Notes under the pieces: model-generated
What the model saw: the letters and a program-made list of their open reading frames with translations, nothing else
The model's database searches: none
What the model was told of the DNA's origin: nothing
Part shown: piece by piece, positions 62,755 through 64,000 of the stretch
How the letters are laid out: each line of letters starts with the position of its first letter
Position numbering within the stretch: position 1 is the first letter of the stretch
DNA from: Cyanomargarita calcarea GSE-NOS-MK-12-04C
GTDB lineage: Bacteria > Cyanobacteriota > Cyanobacteriia > Cyanobacteriales > Nostocaceae
NCBI GenBank assembly: GCA_019359595.1
Contig: JAHHGZ010000011.1
Location: forward strand, 124,001 to 188,000
Reading direction: 5' to 3'
DNA: 64,000 bases
Program-made: the position numbers and the translations under genes

Positions 62755-63426
62755 TCAAGTTTGTGCTCCATCAGGTGCTGATGGATTCTCGGCTTGAAAT
62801 TGCTCTACGAGTGCCTGGACAATTACATTCGGGTCATCTGTCTCAATACCCAACTGTTGGGAAACCATCTGGCGCAAATTTTCATCCTGCTGCAACATCA
62901 CAAACAACTGTTCTAGAGTAATAGTCTCTAATTCTCCTTCTGGCTGGTTTTCTACTGATACGTCTGAAGTTTCTTCAACTTTCGTCATCAGCGGTACTAC
63001 ATCCGGCCCTTCATACTCGAAAATTGGTTCAGCTTGGTTGCGCGTCAACAGTTGCATCCCAATATCATAGGCAACGTCTCCAACATCCCCAACTTCCAAC
63101 TCTCCCAGTTGTACCATCCGGGCAGCTAGCTCATTATTCGGAGTCGGTGATGCTAACAATTTTTCCGAGAAGCGCTGCAACCAACCAACCCAGCTTTCAG
63201 TGCTGACACGACCTTCAATATTTTGCAGCCAACGATTAGCCCAAGCTTGCCCCCGTGCTTGATGAACTCCTTCCAAAAGTTCCGCAAATAGAAATTCCAG
63301 ATCCGTATCAGTCAAGGGTGGCGGTGGTTCTTTTTGTACACCCGCACCGGCTTTTGCAGCAGTCTGGGTACCGCCAAATAAGCGTTCAAAAAACCGTTTT
63401 AACCACTGGATCACCCGTTTGAGCAT
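62755..63426 (-). CDS. Paralogue of the TPR-CHAT N-terminal domain
   Basis: A 223-residue protein (ATG 63426; a GTG three codons upstream in the same context as its neighbour). Residues 1-135 align with the N terminus of the TPR-CHAT protein: 'LTDTDLEFLFAELLEGVHQA', RGQAWANRWLQNIEGRVSTE, 'LASPTPNNELAARMVQLGEL', VGDVAYDIGMQLLTRN. The rest is an acidic tail ending in 'LRQMVSQQLGIETDDPNVIV'. It lies 203 bases upstream of the TPR-CHAT gene on the same strand. It could be a partner or competitor through the shared domain. No enzymatic motif. Confidence 0.75.
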   Translation of the reverse strand: MLKRVIQWLKRFFERLFGGTQTAAKAGAGVQKEPPPPLTDTDLEFLFAELLEGVHQARGQAWANRWLQNIEGRVSTESWVGWLQRFSEKLLASPTPNNELAARMVQLGELEVGDVGDVAYDIGMQLLTRNQAEPIFEYEGPDVVPLMTKVEETSDVSVENQPEGELETITLEQLFVMLQQDENLRQMVSQQLGIETDDPNVIVQALVEQFQAENPSAPDGAQT

Positions 63427-63628
63427 GTGCTGCACACTTTAAGAGTTGCTTACCCTAAGATTGTAGCGAGGCACTGCACTTATCACATCGCTGTTACAAA
63501 TAAAAAAGTTACAAAATTGACGCTCCTTACCGATTACTCTGTTATGCCAGCTAGGGATTCAAAGGCTCAATGAGCGTTCTTAGCACTGATTCACGAAGAA
63601 AGAAGGAAGAAGAAAGAAGGAAGAAGTA

Positions 63629-63650
63629 CCCACATGAGCACTCATGTGGG
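63629..63650. repeat. CCCACATGAG hairpin
   Basis: CCCACATGAG and CTCATGTGGG separated by two bases. It lies in the 565-base non-coding right end (63436-64000) after a purine run of AGAAGGAAGAAG. No gene was found there. Confidence 0.7.
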
Positions 63651-63666
63651 AAGGGTTTTCGCTCTT

Positions 63667-63747
63667 ACAAAATAGGAAAACGCCGGGGAGTGTAGGATCT
63701 TAAAATTTAGACGACGTTTTTTGTTGACGGCGCTTTTCCTATTTTGT
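63667..63747. repeat. 81-bp inverted-repeat element
   Basis: ACAAAATAGGAAAACGCCG (63667-63685) is inverted at 63728-63747 with one extra base. The 42-bp centre has no frame. This is MITE-like in shape; target duplications are not evident. Confidence 0.65.
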
Positions 63748-63972
63748 CAAGGTTTGGTGCAGCGGATTGAAACAAGGACACTGTTTGTCTTCTCTGCGAG
63801 ACACTACGTGAACGCGCTACAAAGGACTCGAAAAACATCTTTTTTTTTACTGAAGCTCTAAACTTACGAACGCGCATTTTTATTAGCTATTCCTTCTTCC
63901 AACTTCGGTCCTTACTTCAACATCATTTGTAAAGGGACGGGATTGAGGGAGCGAATTTTTTAGATTGGTCAG

Positions 63973-64000
63973 ATCCCCGACTTCGCAGAAGTTGTCGGGG
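63973..64000. repeat. REP-like hairpin at the right edge
   Basis: CCCCGACTTC and GAAGTTGTCGGGG, a member of the same hairpin family as 29737 and 45497, cut by the window end. Confidence 0.6.

Noticed and set aside
62652-62921. An 89-residue plus-strand frame
   Set aside because: It is antisense to the CHAT-paralogue gene and only uses the spacer for its start.

Overview
The window looks like the chromosome of a multicellular, probably heterocyst-forming cyanobacterium. The palindrome GCGATCGC (HIP1) is frequent. Ferrochelatase carries a C-terminal chlorophyll-binding helix. There are xisH/xisI genes, an SLH/OprB iron-uptake-type porin, several PAS/GAF hybrid kinases, a TPR-CHAT protein and many small palindromic repeats. 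The genus cannot be fixed from the sequence.

1-29.7 kb (all minus strand, read right to left) is a contractile injection system (CIS) locus of the extracellular/thylakoid-anchored type. It holds an AAA+ ATPase, a Pvc16-type cap protein, a two-domain carboxypeptidase-regulatory-like protein, two sheath proteins, two gp19-like tube proteins, small assembly proteins, a very long repeat-bearing protein in the Afp6 position, a LysM tube-initiator protein, gp27-like and gp5-like spike halves in separate genes, PAAR tip, gp25 wedge, two gpJ-like baseplate proteins, a gpI-like protein and fibre-like proteins that run off the left edge. No capsid, portal, terminase or lysis gene is present, so this is not a prophage. 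Between the cap gene and the ATPase gene (19.8-27.4 kb) sits a reshuffled cargo region. It has two intact DUF4157 proteins, one with a CD38/ADP-ribosyl-cyclase-like C terminus and one with a zinc-metallopeptidase-like C terminus. It also has a nonsense-bearing leader of a third DUF4157 gene, a broken ykgJ-like gene, a frameshifted RelE/ParE-type toxin with its antitoxin, xisH/xisI, and three pairs of duplicated non-coding blocks. A short motif ending in CTTATGCA recurs upstream of several of these genes.

29.8-45.3 kb: a GH13 branching-enzyme-like protein, a 1237-residue hybrid histidine kinase, a DUF4126 membrane protein converging on hemH across a tandem-repeat block, an SPFH protein with a ribbon-helix-helix gene and a possible 33-residue peptide, a membrane protein, a porin, a second histidine kinase that abuts a truncated P-loop kinase gene, and an AIM24 protein.

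45.3-56.8 kb: argJ, a complete BMP-type nucleoside ABC importer (binding protein, double ATPase, two permeases), gatB, an AlkA-type glycosylase and a GlsB-like membrane protein. Three near-identical small-RNA-like units (promoter, about 53 nt, terminator hairpin), two MITE-like elements, an RTX fragment and a methyltransferase fragment lie among them.

56.8-64 kb: a secretion-unlikely repeat protein of unknown family, then a 1300-residue TPR-CHAT protein whose expected catalytic His is Tyr, and a paralogue of only its N-terminal domain. The end of the window is non-coding with inverted repeats.
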